Shown here: positions 45,544 to 56,901 of the stretch, one piece after another | How the letters are laid out: every line of letters begins with the position of its first letter | How positions within the stretch are numbered: position 1 is the stretch's first letter | Source of the DNA: Actinomycetes bacterium | Lineage (GTDB): Bacteria; Actinomycetota; Actinomycetes; Mycobacteriales; Mycobacteriaceae | Reading direction: 5' to 3' | NCBI GenBank assembly: GCA_022601135.1 | Contig: JAHZJB010000053.1 | Span: 1 to 64,000, forward strand | Length of the DNA stretch: 64,000 nucleotides | Notes under the pieces: generated by a model | The model's database searches: none | The model's input: the letters and a program-made list of their open reading frames with translations, nothing else | What the model was told of the DNA's origin: nothing | Made by a program: the position numbers and the translations under genes

Positions 45544-46710
45544 TCAGACGTCGAGCACACAATCTCCCGATGCCGCCGAGACGCACGTCTGGACCCGGCT
45601 GCCGGGCTCATGCTCGACTCCGGTGCGCAGATCGCGCACGTGCCCCTCCAGCAGACCAACCACACACGACTGGCAGATCCCCATGCGGCAGCCGAACGGC
45701 ATCTGGACCCCGGCGGCCTCGCCGGCATCCATCAACGATGTCGCCGCGTCCACCGTCGCTACCTTGCCCGTACGCGCGAACTCGACCGTCCCGCCACTGC
45801 CGTGCACCCGCCGGTGCGCTACCGCGAATCGCTCCAAGTGCAGTTGATCGGCGATCCCGGCGGCCGCCCAGGTGCGCTGTGCGGCGACCAGCATCGCCTC
45901 CGGTCCGCAGGCCCAGGTCTGCCGTGTCCGCCAGTCGGGCACCACCTCGTCGAGCCGAGCCAGATCCAGCCGGCCTTCGGTGCGGGTGGCACGTAGCTGG
46001 AGCCGATACCCGGGGTGCCGATTCGCCAACTGGGACAATTCCTCGGCGAAAAATACGTCAGCCTCCTCCGGGGCCGAGTGCACGTGCTCAACGTGGCCCG
46101 CACCGCCTATCCCACCCCGGCGGGCCAGCGTCCGCAGCATCGACATCACCGGCGTGATGCCGGAGCCCGCCGTGAGGAACAGCACCGCGGCAGGCGCCGG
46201 GTCGGGCATAACAAAATTCCCCTGGGGCGCAGCAAGTCTCACGATCGTACCGGGCTCCACGCCGGCCACCAGGTGAGCCGATAGAAACCCCTCGGGCATC
46301 GCCTTGACCGTGATGGTGATGGTCCGCGAACCTCTGCCGCGGGATGGGTGCTTATCGTCGGGAACGCTGGTCAGCGAATACGAGCGCCAGCGCCATCGGC
46401 CATCGACGAGCAGGCCGATCCCGACGTACTGGCCCGCCTGGTAGTCGAACGAGAATCCCCAGCCGGGCTTGATGACCAGGGTGGCCGAGTCGACGGTCTC
46501 CCGGCGCACATCGAGGACCTTGCCCCGTAGCTCCCGCGCGGACCACAGTGGGTTGGCCAGCTTCAGGTAGTCGTCGGGCAACAGCGGCGTAGTGATCCGA
46601 CCCGCGATACCGCGCAGGATCCGCCACCCCGGGTGGCGGTTGGCTCCCGCGATGGCCGGCCGGACGGTGTCGGCGACGATGGCCGCATTCTTGATGCTGT
46701 TCTTGGTCAT
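45544..46710 (-). CDS. Ferredoxin-NADP reductase-type oxidoreductase, desaturase electron donor
   Basis: A 388-residue protein (Rv3230c type) that supplies electrons to DesA3. FAD-binding domain with [16 protein letters not shown](P)H-binding domain with [19 protein letters not shown] and [10 protein letters not shown]-terminal plant-type 2Fe-2S domain with [13 protein letters not shown] and a fourth cysteine in [12 protein letters not shown]. The ATG at 46710 is preceded by AGGAG. Its stop is 68 bases from the desA3 start, and both genes run the same way, so cotranscription or shared control is expected. Confidence 0.94.
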   Translation of the reverse strand: MTKNSIKNAAIVADTVRPAIAGANRHPGWRILRGIAGRITTPLLPDDYLKLANPLWSARELRGKVLDVRRETVDSATLVIKPGWGFSFDYQAGQYVGIGLLVDGRWRWRSYSLTSVPDDKHPSRGRGSRTITITVKAMPEGFLSAHLVAGVEPGTIVRLAAPQGNFVMPDPAPAAVLFLTAGSGITPVMSMLRTLARRGGIGGAGHVEHVHSAPEEADVFFAEELSQLANRHPGYRLQLRATRTEGRLDLARLDEVVPDWRTRQTWACGPEAMLVAAQRTWAAAGIADQLHLERFAVAHRRVHGSGGTVEFARTGKVATVDAATSLMDAGEAAGVQMPFGCRMGICQSCVVGLLEGHVRDLRTGVEHEPGSRVQTCVSAASGDCVLDV

Positions 46711-46760
46711 GACGGCTCCTGCCCGATCCGCGGTGGCCACCGATCCCGCCAGCGCTAACC

Positions 46761-46787
46761 TACGGTACCGTAACTTACGGTACCGTA
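46761..46787. promoter_or_regulatory. Tandem palindromic operators upstream of the desaturase reductase
   Basis: TACGGTACCGTA occurs twice, at 46761-46772 and 46776-46787, 15 bp apart centre to centre. Both are perfect 12-bp palindromes sharing the TACG-N4-CGTA core with the desA3 site. They lie 51-77 bases upstream of the reductase ATG, where a repressor would overlap the promoter. Confidence 0.7.
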
Positions 46788-46795
46788 TCCAGCCC

Positions 46796-47317
46796 TCAGA
46801 GCAGCTCCAGCAGAAACGGCAGCTCTTGGCGCCCGTACCACGCGAGGTCGTGGTCCTGCGCGTCACCGACCGTGAGTTCGGCGTCCTCGTCCCCCAGGTC
46901 CGCCGCATCGACCACCTCGACGGCGGCCAGCACCGCCGTCTCGGCAGCCTCGTTGTCGACGTAGGCGGCGATGACCTGCTCAAGGGCGATCTCGCCCGGC
47001 AGCCGCACCACGGGGTCATCGAGATCGGGCCTCAACGTAACCTTATCTGCGGTGTCTTCGACGTCGGCCTCCAGCACCACTCGGCGTGGCGGCAGCCCCT
47101 CGGCGGCATGCTGACCGGTGAAATCCCCGATGAGGCGCAGCGACGCCAGTGCTGCATCGCGCAGCGCGACGTCGGCCAGTTCTTCGTCGTCACCCTCGGA
47201 GTACGCCTCCCGCAACGCCGGTGTCACGGCGAACGCAGTCCCGTTGACGGGCCGCAGGGATCCGTCGGCAACCAGCTGCGCCAGCATGGCCAGGGTTGCG
47301 GGAACATAGACGCGCAC
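46796..47317 (-). CDS. Conserved actinobacterial protein (Rv3231c-like)
   Basis: A 173-residue soluble, acidic protein beginning [21 protein letters not shown], with [21 protein letters not shown] and ending [14 protein letters not shown]. It contains no catalytic or membrane motifs. It starts at GTG 47317, 16 bases from the ppk2 stop upstream, so it is probably in the same transcript. Its function is unknown. Confidence 0.75.
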   Translation of the reverse strand: MRVYVPATLAMLAQLVADGSLRPVNGTAFAVTPALREAYSEGDDEELADVALRDAALASLRLIGDFTGQHAAEGLPPRRVVLEADVEDTADKVTLRPDLDDPVVRLPGEIALEQVIAAYVDNEAAETAVLAAVEVVDAADLGDEDAELTVGDAQDHDLAWYGRQELPFLLELL

Positions 47318-47333
47318 GGAATGACGTCAGCCG

Positions 47334-48170
47334 TTACTTGATGGCCGACAGCAGCGTCGCGACATGGTCTTCGACATAGGTCGACAGTTCCCGCACCGGA
47401 CGCTGGTAGTTGCCGCTGACCACCGGCTTCTTGGGCAGCGTTACGTTGGGGCGGTCGACGTCGTAATAGTCGATGCTGGACAGCAGGTGCGCGATCATGT
47501 TCAACCGTGCGTGCTTCTTGATATCGGACTCGACGATGTACCAGGGACTCATCGGAAGATCGGTGTGCACCATCATCTGATCTTTCGCACGTGAATAGTC
47601 CTCCCATCGGTACACAGACTCCAGGTCCATCGGGCTGAGCTTCCACTGCCGCAGCGGGTCTTTGTGGCGGGACCGGAATCGTCGAAGCTGTTCCTCGTCG
47701 GACACCGAGAACCAGTACTTGCGCAGCAGCACACCGTCTTCGATGAGCATCTGCTCGAAAATCGGTGTCTGGCGCAGGAACAACGCGTGCTCAGCGGGGG
47801 TGCAGAAGCCCATCACCTTTTCCACGCCGGCGCGGTTGTACCAGGACCTGTCGAACAACACGATCTCGCCCTTGGCGGGCAAATGGGCGATGTAGCGCTG
47901 GTAATACCATTGACCCCGCTCGCGGCTCGTGGGCGAGGGCAATGCGACTATCCGGGTGGTGCGCGGGTTCAGGTGCTCGGTGATCCTCTTGATGGTGCCG
48001 CCCTTGCCGGCGGCGTCGCGCCCTTCGAAGATGACGACGACGCGGGCACCGGTTTCGCGGACCCACTCCTGCAACTTCACCAGTTCTGTTTGCAGACGGA
48101 ACAGTTCCGCGTGATAGATGCCATTCGGGATCTTGTCCGGTTTGCGTACGCCGCCCTTGTTCTTGCCCAC
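47334..48170 (-). CDS. ppk2: Polyphosphate kinase 2 (PPK2)
   Basis: A 278-residue PPK2-family enzyme that uses polyphosphate to phosphorylate nucleoside diphosphates, or the reverse. Walker A is FEGRDAAGKGGTIKR, the lid and Walker B region reads VLFDRSWYNRAGVEKVMGFC, and the family segment RWKLSPMDLESVYRWEDYSRA appears as QWKLSPMDLESVYRW. It starts at GTG 48170. The position matches Rv3232c. Confidence 0.95.
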   Translation of the reverse strand: MGKNKGGVRKPDKIPNGIYHAELFRLQTELVKLQEWVRETGARVVVIFEGRDAAGKGGTIKRITEHLNPRTTRIVALPSPTSRERGQWYYQRYIAHLPAKGEIVLFDRSWYNRAGVEKVMGFCTPAEHALFLRQTPIFEQMLIEDGVLLRKYWFSVSDEEQLRRFRSRHKDPLRQWKLSPMDLESVYRWEDYSRAKDQMMVHTDLPMSPWYIVESDIKKHARLNMIAHLLSSIDYYDVDRPNVTLPKKPVVSGNYQRPVRELSTYVEDHVATLLSAIK

Positions 48171-48209
48171 CGGTCGAATCCTAGTGCGGATCGGGCCGCG
48201 ACAATCGGG

Positions 48210-49619
48210 TTACTGTGCGCCTTCCACCAGTTCGTCCAGCGCTTCGCGGAGCAGGCTGGGCAGCATCTCCACATCACTCATCGCGTCCCGGTCGGCGTTG
48301 ATGCCGAAGTAGAGCATGCCGTTATAAGAGGTGACGCCGATCGCGAGAACCTGATTGTGCAGCAGCGGGGGGACCGCGTAGGTCTCCAGCAGCTTGGCTC
48401 CGGCGATGTACATCTGCTTTTGGGCGCCGGGCACGTTGGTGATCAGCAGGTTGAACTGACGTGCCGAGAAGGTGGTCGCGACGCGGATGCCCATGGCGTG
48501 CAGCGTCGGCGGGGCGAAGCCGGTCAGCGTCACGATCGTCCGGGCGTCAACCAGGCTGTTGGCCGTGGGGTTCGACTCGGTGGCGTGTGCGACCTGGGAC
48601 AGCCGCACCACCGGGTTGGCTTCGCCGACCGGGAGGTCTACCAGGAATGGAGCCACCGCTCTGATCGCCTGGCCCGGTGCGTTCGAATCGAGTTCGGCGT
48701 CGGGGTACACCGACATCGGCGCCATCGCGCGCACGGTCGCCGTCGAGGTCACCGGCTCTCCCCGGGACAGCAGCCAGTTCCGCAGTGCGCCCGCGACCAC
48801 CGCGAGCACCACGTCGTTGACATCACAGTCGTACCGGGCCCGCAGTTGCCGGAACACTTCGAGGCTGCCCGAGGCCACCGAGAACCGCCGGTTACGCGAC
48901 ACCGTGGTGTTCAGCGGGCTGCGCGGCGCGGTACCGCGCGCCACGGTGCGGGCCATATCGGCGACCCGGCGACCCAGGTCGATCAGCTCACCGGTGTTGG
49001 TCACCGTCTCGGTGACCGCTGAACGCACCGCGGCCGCCTGCGACGTGGGACGGGTGATCCACTCGCCGAGCGCGCCGAGAACAAGCTGGCGGTCGCTGGG
49101 TTCTCGCGACGGAATCCAGATGTCCTCACCGAAGACGGGCGGCTTCTGCGTCCCGTCGGCGATCACATGGCCTATCTCCAGCGCGGCCATACCGTTGACC
49201 AGCGCCTGATGCGTCTTGGTGTAGATCGCGATCCGATTCTTCGCCAGACCCTCGACCAGGTACATCTCCCACAGTGGCCGGGACTTGTCCACCGGGCGGG
49301 ATCCCAGCCGGGCGATGAGTTCGTGCAGCTGAGAGTCGCTACCCGGCGACGGCAGCGCCGAGCGGCGGATGTGGTAAGTGATGTCGAAGTCGGGATCGTC
49401 GACCCAGACCGGTCGGGCCAACCCGAACCGCACCTCGCGCACCTTCTGCCGGTACCGGGGAATCTGCGGTAGCCGCTGTTCCACGGTGGCCAGGATGGTT
49501 TCGTAGCTCAGCCCGTTTCGGGGCCTGCGCAGGATCGACAGCGACCCGACGTACATCGGGGTCGCGGAGTTCTCCATCCGGAAGAATGTGGCGTCGGCCG
49601 CCGACAACCTCGTCACCAT
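48210..49619 (-). CDS. WS/DGAT-family acyltransferase-like protein with altered active site
   Basis: A 469-residue protein of the wax ester synthase/diacylglycerol acyltransferase family that makes triacylglycerol. It starts MVTRLSAADATFFRMEN and keeps the family blocks PLWEMYLVEGL, NDVVLAVVAGALRNWL and FNLLITNVPG. The catalytic HHxxxDG is replaced by HQALVNG: the second histidine is Gln and the Asp is Asn, so normal catalysis is doubtful. In M. tuberculosis the locus is split in two (Rv3233c/Rv3234c); here one frame is intact. ATG 49619 follows GGAGGAGGG; an in-frame ATG at 49643 would place that site inside the gene. Confidence 0.9.
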   Translation of the reverse strand: MVTRLSAADATFFRMENSATPMYVGSLSILRRPRNGLSYETILATVEQRLPQIPRYRQKVREVRFGLARPVWVDDPDFDITYHIRRSALPSPGSDSQLHELIARLGSRPVDKSRPLWEMYLVEGLAKNRIAIYTKTHQALVNGMAALEIGHVIADGTQKPPVFGEDIWIPSREPSDRQLVLGALGEWITRPTSQAAAVRSAVTETVTNTGELIDLGRRVADMARTVARGTAPRSPLNTTVSRNRRFSVASGSLEVFRQLRARYDCDVNDVVLAVVAGALRNWLLSRGEPVTSTATVRAMAPMSVYPDAELDSNAPGQAIRAVAPFLVDLPVGEANPVVRLSQVAHATESNPTANSLVDARTIVTLTGFAPPTLHAMGIRVATTFSARQFNLLITNVPGAQKQMYIAGAKLLETYAVPPLLHNQVLAIGVTSYNGMLYFGINADRDAMSDVEMLPSLLREALDELVEGAQ

Positions 49620-49789
49620 CCCGGTGTTGCCCTCCTCCATCACCCAACAGTCAGTGTCACGCTATCTACAAACTCTGAGCTTGCGCTAAACGGGTGCACG
49701 ACTGCCCTCGCCGGGCGTGGGATCATGGACCGGTCTGCGACTCTCCAGCAGATGCCGAATATGTCGCGTCCGAGCGCTGGAGAACAACC

Positions 49790-50299
49790 ATGACCTCATC
49801 CCGGACCTCACCGGTCATCGACTACGAACCCGCACCGGAGCCACTCGGCCGGCTGCGCGGGCCGGTGTGCCCGACGCCGTCTGCTGCGGCCCTGCATCGT
49901 CATTCGCCGCACCCGATGCCGCGTCCCTCTCCGCATTCCCGCGAACCCGCGCCGCCAAAGTCCGCGGTGGTCTTCGCCGAGACTGCGTTGCGCCAAGTCC
50001 TGGAAGTCATCGATCGACGCCGGCCGGTGGCTCAGTTGCGCCCGCTGATGACACCGGCGCTCGTCGACCGCGTCATCGCCCATTCCAGTGCCGCGCGGCA
50101 GGGAAGCGCCACGATGAGAAGGGTGCGGGTGCGGGCCGTGGACTCCCGCGCCGACGTGGGTGCGACCGGACGGCTCGGCGAAGTCCGTGCGGCCGAGGTG
50201 TTTGCCTCGTTCACCAGATGCGGGCGGGTGCACGCCGTGGCCGCCCGCCTCGAACGGTATCGGGACCGGTGGCGGATGGTCGCGCTGCAGATCGGGTGA
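49790..50299 (+). CDS. Rv3235-family protein
   Basis: A 169-residue protein. The first ~60 residues are Pro- and Ser-rich and disordered. The C-terminal domain reads FAETALRQVLEVIDRRRPVA, QLRPLMTPALVDRVIAH and ends ERYRDRWRMVALQIG. This is the Rv3235-type small actinobacterial domain with conserved W; its position is beside secA1. Its stop is 8 bases from the secA1 stop (convergent). Its function is unknown. Confidence 0.82.
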   Translation: MTSSRTSPVIDYEPAPEPLGRLRGPVCPTPSAAALHRHSPHPMPRPSPHSREPAPPKSAVVFAETALRQVLEVIDRRRPVAQLRPLMTPALVDRVIAHSSAARQGSATMRRVRVRAVDSRADVGATGRLGEVRAAEVFASFTRCGRVHAVAARLERYRDRWRMVALQIG

Positions 50300-50307
50300 G
50301 TACTCCC

Positions 50308-53133
<2,826 letters not shown>

Positions 53134-53303
53134 GCTGTTTCCTCGGTTTTCTTTGTTGCATGGACGGCACGCGTCACGAGCGAGACGGACACCATCGTAG
53201 GCGACGCGCCGAAGTCCCCTGGTCGAGCGTGTCGGGCACGGCACCTGAGGCGAACCCGGCGCGCGAACCGAGGCTGTCGGTGCTGTTGCGCGCCGGATCT
53301 GAG

Positions 53304-53993
53304 TCAGGCCAGCCGGATCATCCCGTAGTCGTAGGCGTGGCGCCGATACACTACGCACGGCTTGTCGCTGTCCTTGTCGTGGAACAGGAAGAAGTCGTGC
53401 CCGACGAGCTCCATCTCATAGAGAGCATCGTCGACGGACATCGGGATCGCTGGGTGTTCCTTGGTCCGTACGATCCGCCCAGGCTCGTGGTCGTCAGGGG
53501 CCGCAACGTCGCTGTGCACGGGTTCCTGTTTCGGCGGGGTGAAAGCGTCGGCCAAATGCTCGAGCGAGGTGGCTTCGTGCAGCGACAGCGGGGTTTTTTC
53601 GCCGTAATGGATCTTGCGGCGATCCTTGCTCTTGCGCAACCGGCTTTCGAGTTTTGCGGCCGCCGACTCCAGGGCGGCGTAGAAGCTGTCGGCGCAGGCC
53701 TCGCCACGCACGACCGGTCCGCGTCCACGCGCGGTGATCTCGACGTGCTGGCAGTTCTTACGCTGGCGCCGGTTCTTTTCATGATCCAGCTCGACGTCGA
53801 ACAAGTAGATGGTGCGGTCGAATCGTTCCAGGCGGGCCAACTTGTCGGCTACGTAGGTACGGAAATGGTCGGGAACCTCGACGTTGCGCCCCTTGACCAC
53901 CACCTCGGCGTTGGGACCAGCGTCAGGTGACTCCGCCGTGTTGCTGTCATCAACGACCATCGCGCCGTCAGGATCCGCGGAATTTGTTGACAT
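53304..53993 (-). CDS. hpf: Long-form ribosome hibernation promoting factor
   Basis: A 229-residue HPF of the long type. The N-terminal domain reads [21 protein letters not shown], with [22 protein letters not shown]; after a charged linker the C-terminal dimerisation domain reads [21 protein letters not shown] and [13 protein letters not shown]. It inactivates and protects ribosomes, and long forms dimerise 30S subunits or 70S particles. A 31-residue acidic N-terminal extension precedes the first domain. ATG 53993. Confidence 0.93.
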   Translation of the reverse strand: MSTNSADPDGAMVVDDSNTAESPDAGPNAEVVVKGRNVEVPDHFRTYVADKLARLERFDRTIYLFDVELDHEKNRRQRKNCQHVEITARGRGPVVRGEACADSFYAALESAAAKLESRLRKSKDRRKIHYGEKTPLSLHEATSLEHLADAFTPPKQEPVHSDVAAPDDHEPGRIVRTKEHPAIPMSVDDALYEMELVGHDFFLFHDKDSDKPCVVYRRHAYDYGMIRLA

Positions 53994-54294
53994 ACTTGGT
54001 AACTCGATTCTTTTTCACGTTCGCACACATGCGCGTGCCTGGGCCATTCGATTGATCGCGCCGGCGCGGCATGGATGCTAGCGCCACTCGCCGGCACAAG
54101 GTGTCGACTACTCACCTCCTATCGCTCGACGCGATATCCGGCGTCCCATTGTGTCTCAGTGTTCTGCGGGTCGCCGGGCGACGTTCACGGTCGGTTGGTG
54201 CCGACGGTAGTCCGTCTTCACCTTGTCGTGCCACCGAATCCGTAGACTGTATTCAACTCTTAGCGCGGGAATCACGCGGCCCTCACCGCCTGGC
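53994..54294 (-). promoter_or_regulatory. Leader region upstream of hpf with an orphan Shine-Dalgarno sequence
   Basis: This stretch of about 300 bases between comF and hpf holds no gene that I can support. On the minus strand AGGAGGTGAG (54111-54120) is a near-perfect complement to the 16S rRNA 3' end, but it lies about 120 bases from the hpf ATG and no start codon follows at the usual distance. It may be a standby ribosome site, serve a very short ORF, or be chance. Confidence 0.35.
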
Positions 54295-54924
54295 TCACGC
54301 ATGCGCGATCGCCAGTACCGCGACCACGTCAGCGCCGGATTTTCGCAGTACGGTGACCGATTCGGCGGCGGTGGCCCCAGTTGTAACGACGTCATCGACC
54401 ACGACGACGCGACTGCCCAGCGGCCCCGCCAGCCGGACACGGCCAGCGATGTTGCGCTGCCGGCCGGTGCTCGAGAGCCCGACCGAGTCGCGGGTGAACG
54501 CTTTGAGGCGCAGCGCGGGGACAACGGTCAAACCAGGGCGTCCCGCCGTGGCGGTCCGGGCGATGCGGGTGACCGGGTCACCGCCGCGGCGCCGGGCTGC
54601 CGAACGGCGGGTCGGGGCGGGGACGACAGACAGCGGGGTTTCGAAGATTCCCCAGGTGAACAGGTTCTCGATGCCCTGGCATACGGCTTTGGCCAGGGGC
54701 GGTATCAGGTCGGCGCGGCCGCGTTCCTTGACTGCGACGATTGCGTTGCGGCGAGCGCCGGCGTAGCGGCCGAGTGACAGCACCGGCACACCCGGGTCCA
54801 ACCGCGGCGTCACCAGATGCGGCTGGTCGGGCTTGACGATCATCTCCTGGTCGCACGCCTCGCACCAGCGGATACCGGGGCTCGAGCAGCCACCGCACTG
54901 CAGCGGAAGCACCAGATCGAGCAT
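54295..54924 (-). CDS. ComF-family phosphoribosyltransferase-like protein
   Basis: A 209-residue ComF/GntX family protein. The N-terminal zinc-ribbon-like segment is LVLPLQCGGCSSPGIRWCEACDQE, followed by LGRYAGARRNAIVAVKERGR and the PRPP-binding motif VVVVDDVVTTGATAAE near the C-terminus. Relatives in competent bacteria take up DNA; in mycobacteria the role is unknown. ATG 54924 (MLDLVLPLQ) is chosen to begin just before the cysteine cluster. Confidence 0.88.
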   Translation of the reverse strand: MLDLVLPLQCGGCSSPGIRWCEACDQEMIVKPDQPHLVTPRLDPGVPVLSLGRYAGARRNAIVAVKERGRADLIPPLAKAVCQGIENLFTWGIFETPLSVVPAPTRRSAARRRGGDPVTRIARTATAGRPGLTVVPALRLKAFTRDSVGLSSTGRQRNIAGRVRLAGPLGSRVVVVDDVVTTGATAAESVTVLRKSGADVVAVLAIAHA

Positions 54925-55192
54925 GTCAGCCGCCCTCCCGACGAACGTGCAGCCACGGCGAGTTGCTCGCCGGTCGTTCGCTCCGGACGCGCGGTCGCCG
55001 CCCGGACGTTCGCAGCCGGCCCATGCCAGAAGTGTGTCGACACACTCCGACACCTCGCCGAACCAGTGCGCGCGGGAAGTTGATGCAAAGGCCGGTACAG
55101 CAAGTCCGGTAGCCTCGCCCGGACGGACTGTCCCGTCCTCAACGGGCCGCGGAAAGTTTGGGCTGGGAACACGGGGCGGGATGGAGGAACTG

Positions 55193-55855
55193 GTGAGCAA
55201 TCCACCACCGTTGCGTGTCGACGCCCCCGCGCTGACCTGGGACCCGACGGTAGTGACGGTACCGCCCGTACCGGCAATCCCGGCCGGCAGCGACCCGATG
55301 AGCCAGTTGATCTCGGCCGTCATGCCTGAACTCGCCGGGCGTCTGACCGCCGATGTCGCGGCTACACACGCGCGGGAGGAGCAGTTCGCAGCAAACCTCG
55401 CTCGCGCTCGAAGCGCATATCAGTCGACAGACGAAGCCGGCGCGCAGGAGATCAGGGCCGTGGCTGAGGCCCAGATGGCTCCGGTCAGCACCGCCGCCCC
55501 CGGATCACCGGGCGGCCAGTCCGTTCAGTTCCTGAGCACCTCCATGCAGGCGGTGGCCCAGGCCGCGCAAACCCCCGCGCAGCTGATGGGCACTGCGGCC
55601 GCCGCTGGACAGGGCTTCATGCAGGGCGCTCAGCGTGCCCTGCAGCAGGCCGGCCAGCTGTCGGGGCAGGTCCCCACGCCACCGAGTGAAGGCGACGAAG
55701 AGCCGCGCCCTGAACAGCAACGAAACCCTGGTGACGACGGAGGCGCCGGCGCGGGCAACTCCGCGATCGAGGGGACGGCGGCGGGTAAGGACGTATCAGC
55801 GGAAGCACCGGGTCGTCGTAGCCGACGGGACCACGCGGACGAGGTCGAGCGGTAG
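55193..55855 (+). CDS. PE/Esp-like putative type VII secretion substrate
   Basis: About 220 residues. The first ~100 residues look like a helical hairpin with ALTWDPTV near the start, LTADVAATHAREEQFAANLARAR and YQSTDEAGAQEIRAVAEA. The YQSTD (76-80) fits the YxxxD/E export signal of ESX systems after a helix-turn-helix. The rest is Ala/Gln/Pro-rich, ending in a charged tail. GTG 55193 follows GGAGGAA closely; ATG 55181 is an alternative. No ESX machinery is nearby, so secretion is an inference. It is divergent from comF. Confidence 0.55.
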   Translation: MSNPPPLRVDAPALTWDPTVVTVPPVPAIPAGSDPMSQLISAVMPELAGRLTADVAATHAREEQFAANLARARSAYQSTDEAGAQEIRAVAEAQMAPVSTAAPGSPGGQSVQFLSTSMQAVAQAAQTPAQLMGTAAAAGQGFMQGAQRALQQAGQLSGQVPTPPSEGDEEPRPEQQRNPGDDGGAGAGNSAIEGTAAGKDVSAEAPGRRSRRDHADEVER

Positions 55856-55973
55856 GACGTAGCTGGCGCCGCCGGACATCGGGCGCATCGCCGGTAAGGA
55901 TGGTGGGCAAGTTTCGCCACCCCAGATCGTGTGGCTCGGCCCCTGACGGGCCGAGATTGTCTATGGTGCTGGT

Positions 55974-56861
55974 GTGCAGAATATCGATCGCCGTAGCGCA
56001 ATGTTGATGCTGGGGTTCGGGGCGGCCGCCGCCGCGCTTCCCCTTCCCAAGGCCCAGGCTCAACCGATCGTCGGCGATGTTCCGCCGCCTCCAGCCCCCG
56101 GTGGCCCCGGCGGGCCGGCACCCGACGCGGCCGATCCGGGCCCGGTCATGCTGTTCCAGGATGAGTTCAACGGTCCGGCAGGCACACCACCCGACCCGGC
56201 CTGGTGGTTCATCGTTCCCGAACGGGAGACGATCAGGAATCCGCACGAATGGGACAAGCCCTACAACATGGGGCGCTACGTCACCGATCAGGAGCACGTC
56301 TTCCAGGACGGCAACGGCAACCTCGTCATCCGCGCCACACGAGGCCCGGGCGACAACATCCAGCAGAAGTACGCCAGCGGCAAGGTCGTCGGCCTGTGGC
56401 GTGGCGCCATGGGCACCACGTGGGAGGCCCGCATCAAGCTCAATTGCCTGACCGACGGCGCCTGGCCCGCGTTCTGGCTCTTGAACGACAATCCCGTCAA
56501 CGGGGGCGAAATCGATATCGTCGAGTGGTACGGCAACCGCGACTGGCCTTCAGGAACCACCGTGCACGCCAGGCTGGACGGCACCGCGTTTGCCACCTAC
56601 CCACACCAGATCGACAACGCATGGCATACCTGGCGGATGACCTGGCTCCCCAGCGGAATGTACTTCTGGAAGGACTACCAGCCGGGCATGAAGCCCTTCT
56701 TCGAAGTTCCGGCAAACTCCATCCCCGATTGGCCGTTCAACCTCCCCGGATACACGATGGTGCCCATCTTCAATATCGCAGTTGGCGGTTCGGGTGGCCG
56801 CGAACCCGCCGGCGGGACCTACCCGGCGGAGATGCTTATCGACTGGATCCGCGTCTTCTGA
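55974..56861 (+). CDS. Tat-exported GH16 beta-glucanase-like glycosidase
   Basis: A 295-residue glycoside hydrolase family 16 protein. The N-terminus DRRSAMLMLGFGAAAAALPLP is a twin-arginine signal. After a Pro-rich linker comes the GH16 fold: FQDEFNGPAG, then catalytic GEIDIVEWYG (ExDxxE pattern), and FNIAVGGSGGREPAGGTYPA near the end. These enzymes cleave or transglycosylate beta-1,3- or mixed-linked glucans. Start is GTG 55974. It is the only known enzyme in the block inserted between comF and lpqB. Confidence 0.92.
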   Translation: MQNIDRRSAMLMLGFGAAAAALPLPKAQAQPIVGDVPPPPAPGGPGGPAPDAADPGPVMLFQDEFNGPAGTPPDPAWWFIVPERETIRNPHEWDKPYNMGRYVTDQEHVFQDGNGNLVIRATRGPGDNIQQKYASGKVVGLWRGAMGTTWEARIKLNCLTDGAWPAFWLLNDNPVNGGEIDIVEWYGNRDWPSGTTVHARLDGTAFATYPHQIDNAWHTWRMTWLPSGMYFWKDYQPGMKPFFEVPANSIPDWPFNLPGYTMVPIFNIAVGGSGGREPAGGTYPAEMLIDWIRVF

Positions 56862-56901
56862 AGCTCAGCCAACCGGCTACGCCGGTTGTCGTCCACCGCC
56901 G

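Noticed and set aside
53849..54115. An 88-codon frame overlapping the start of hpf, beginning at a GTG inside AGGAGGTGAG
   Set aside because: The ribosome site would be adjacent to the start, the peptide looks like a shadow of hpf in another frame, and hpf is certain.
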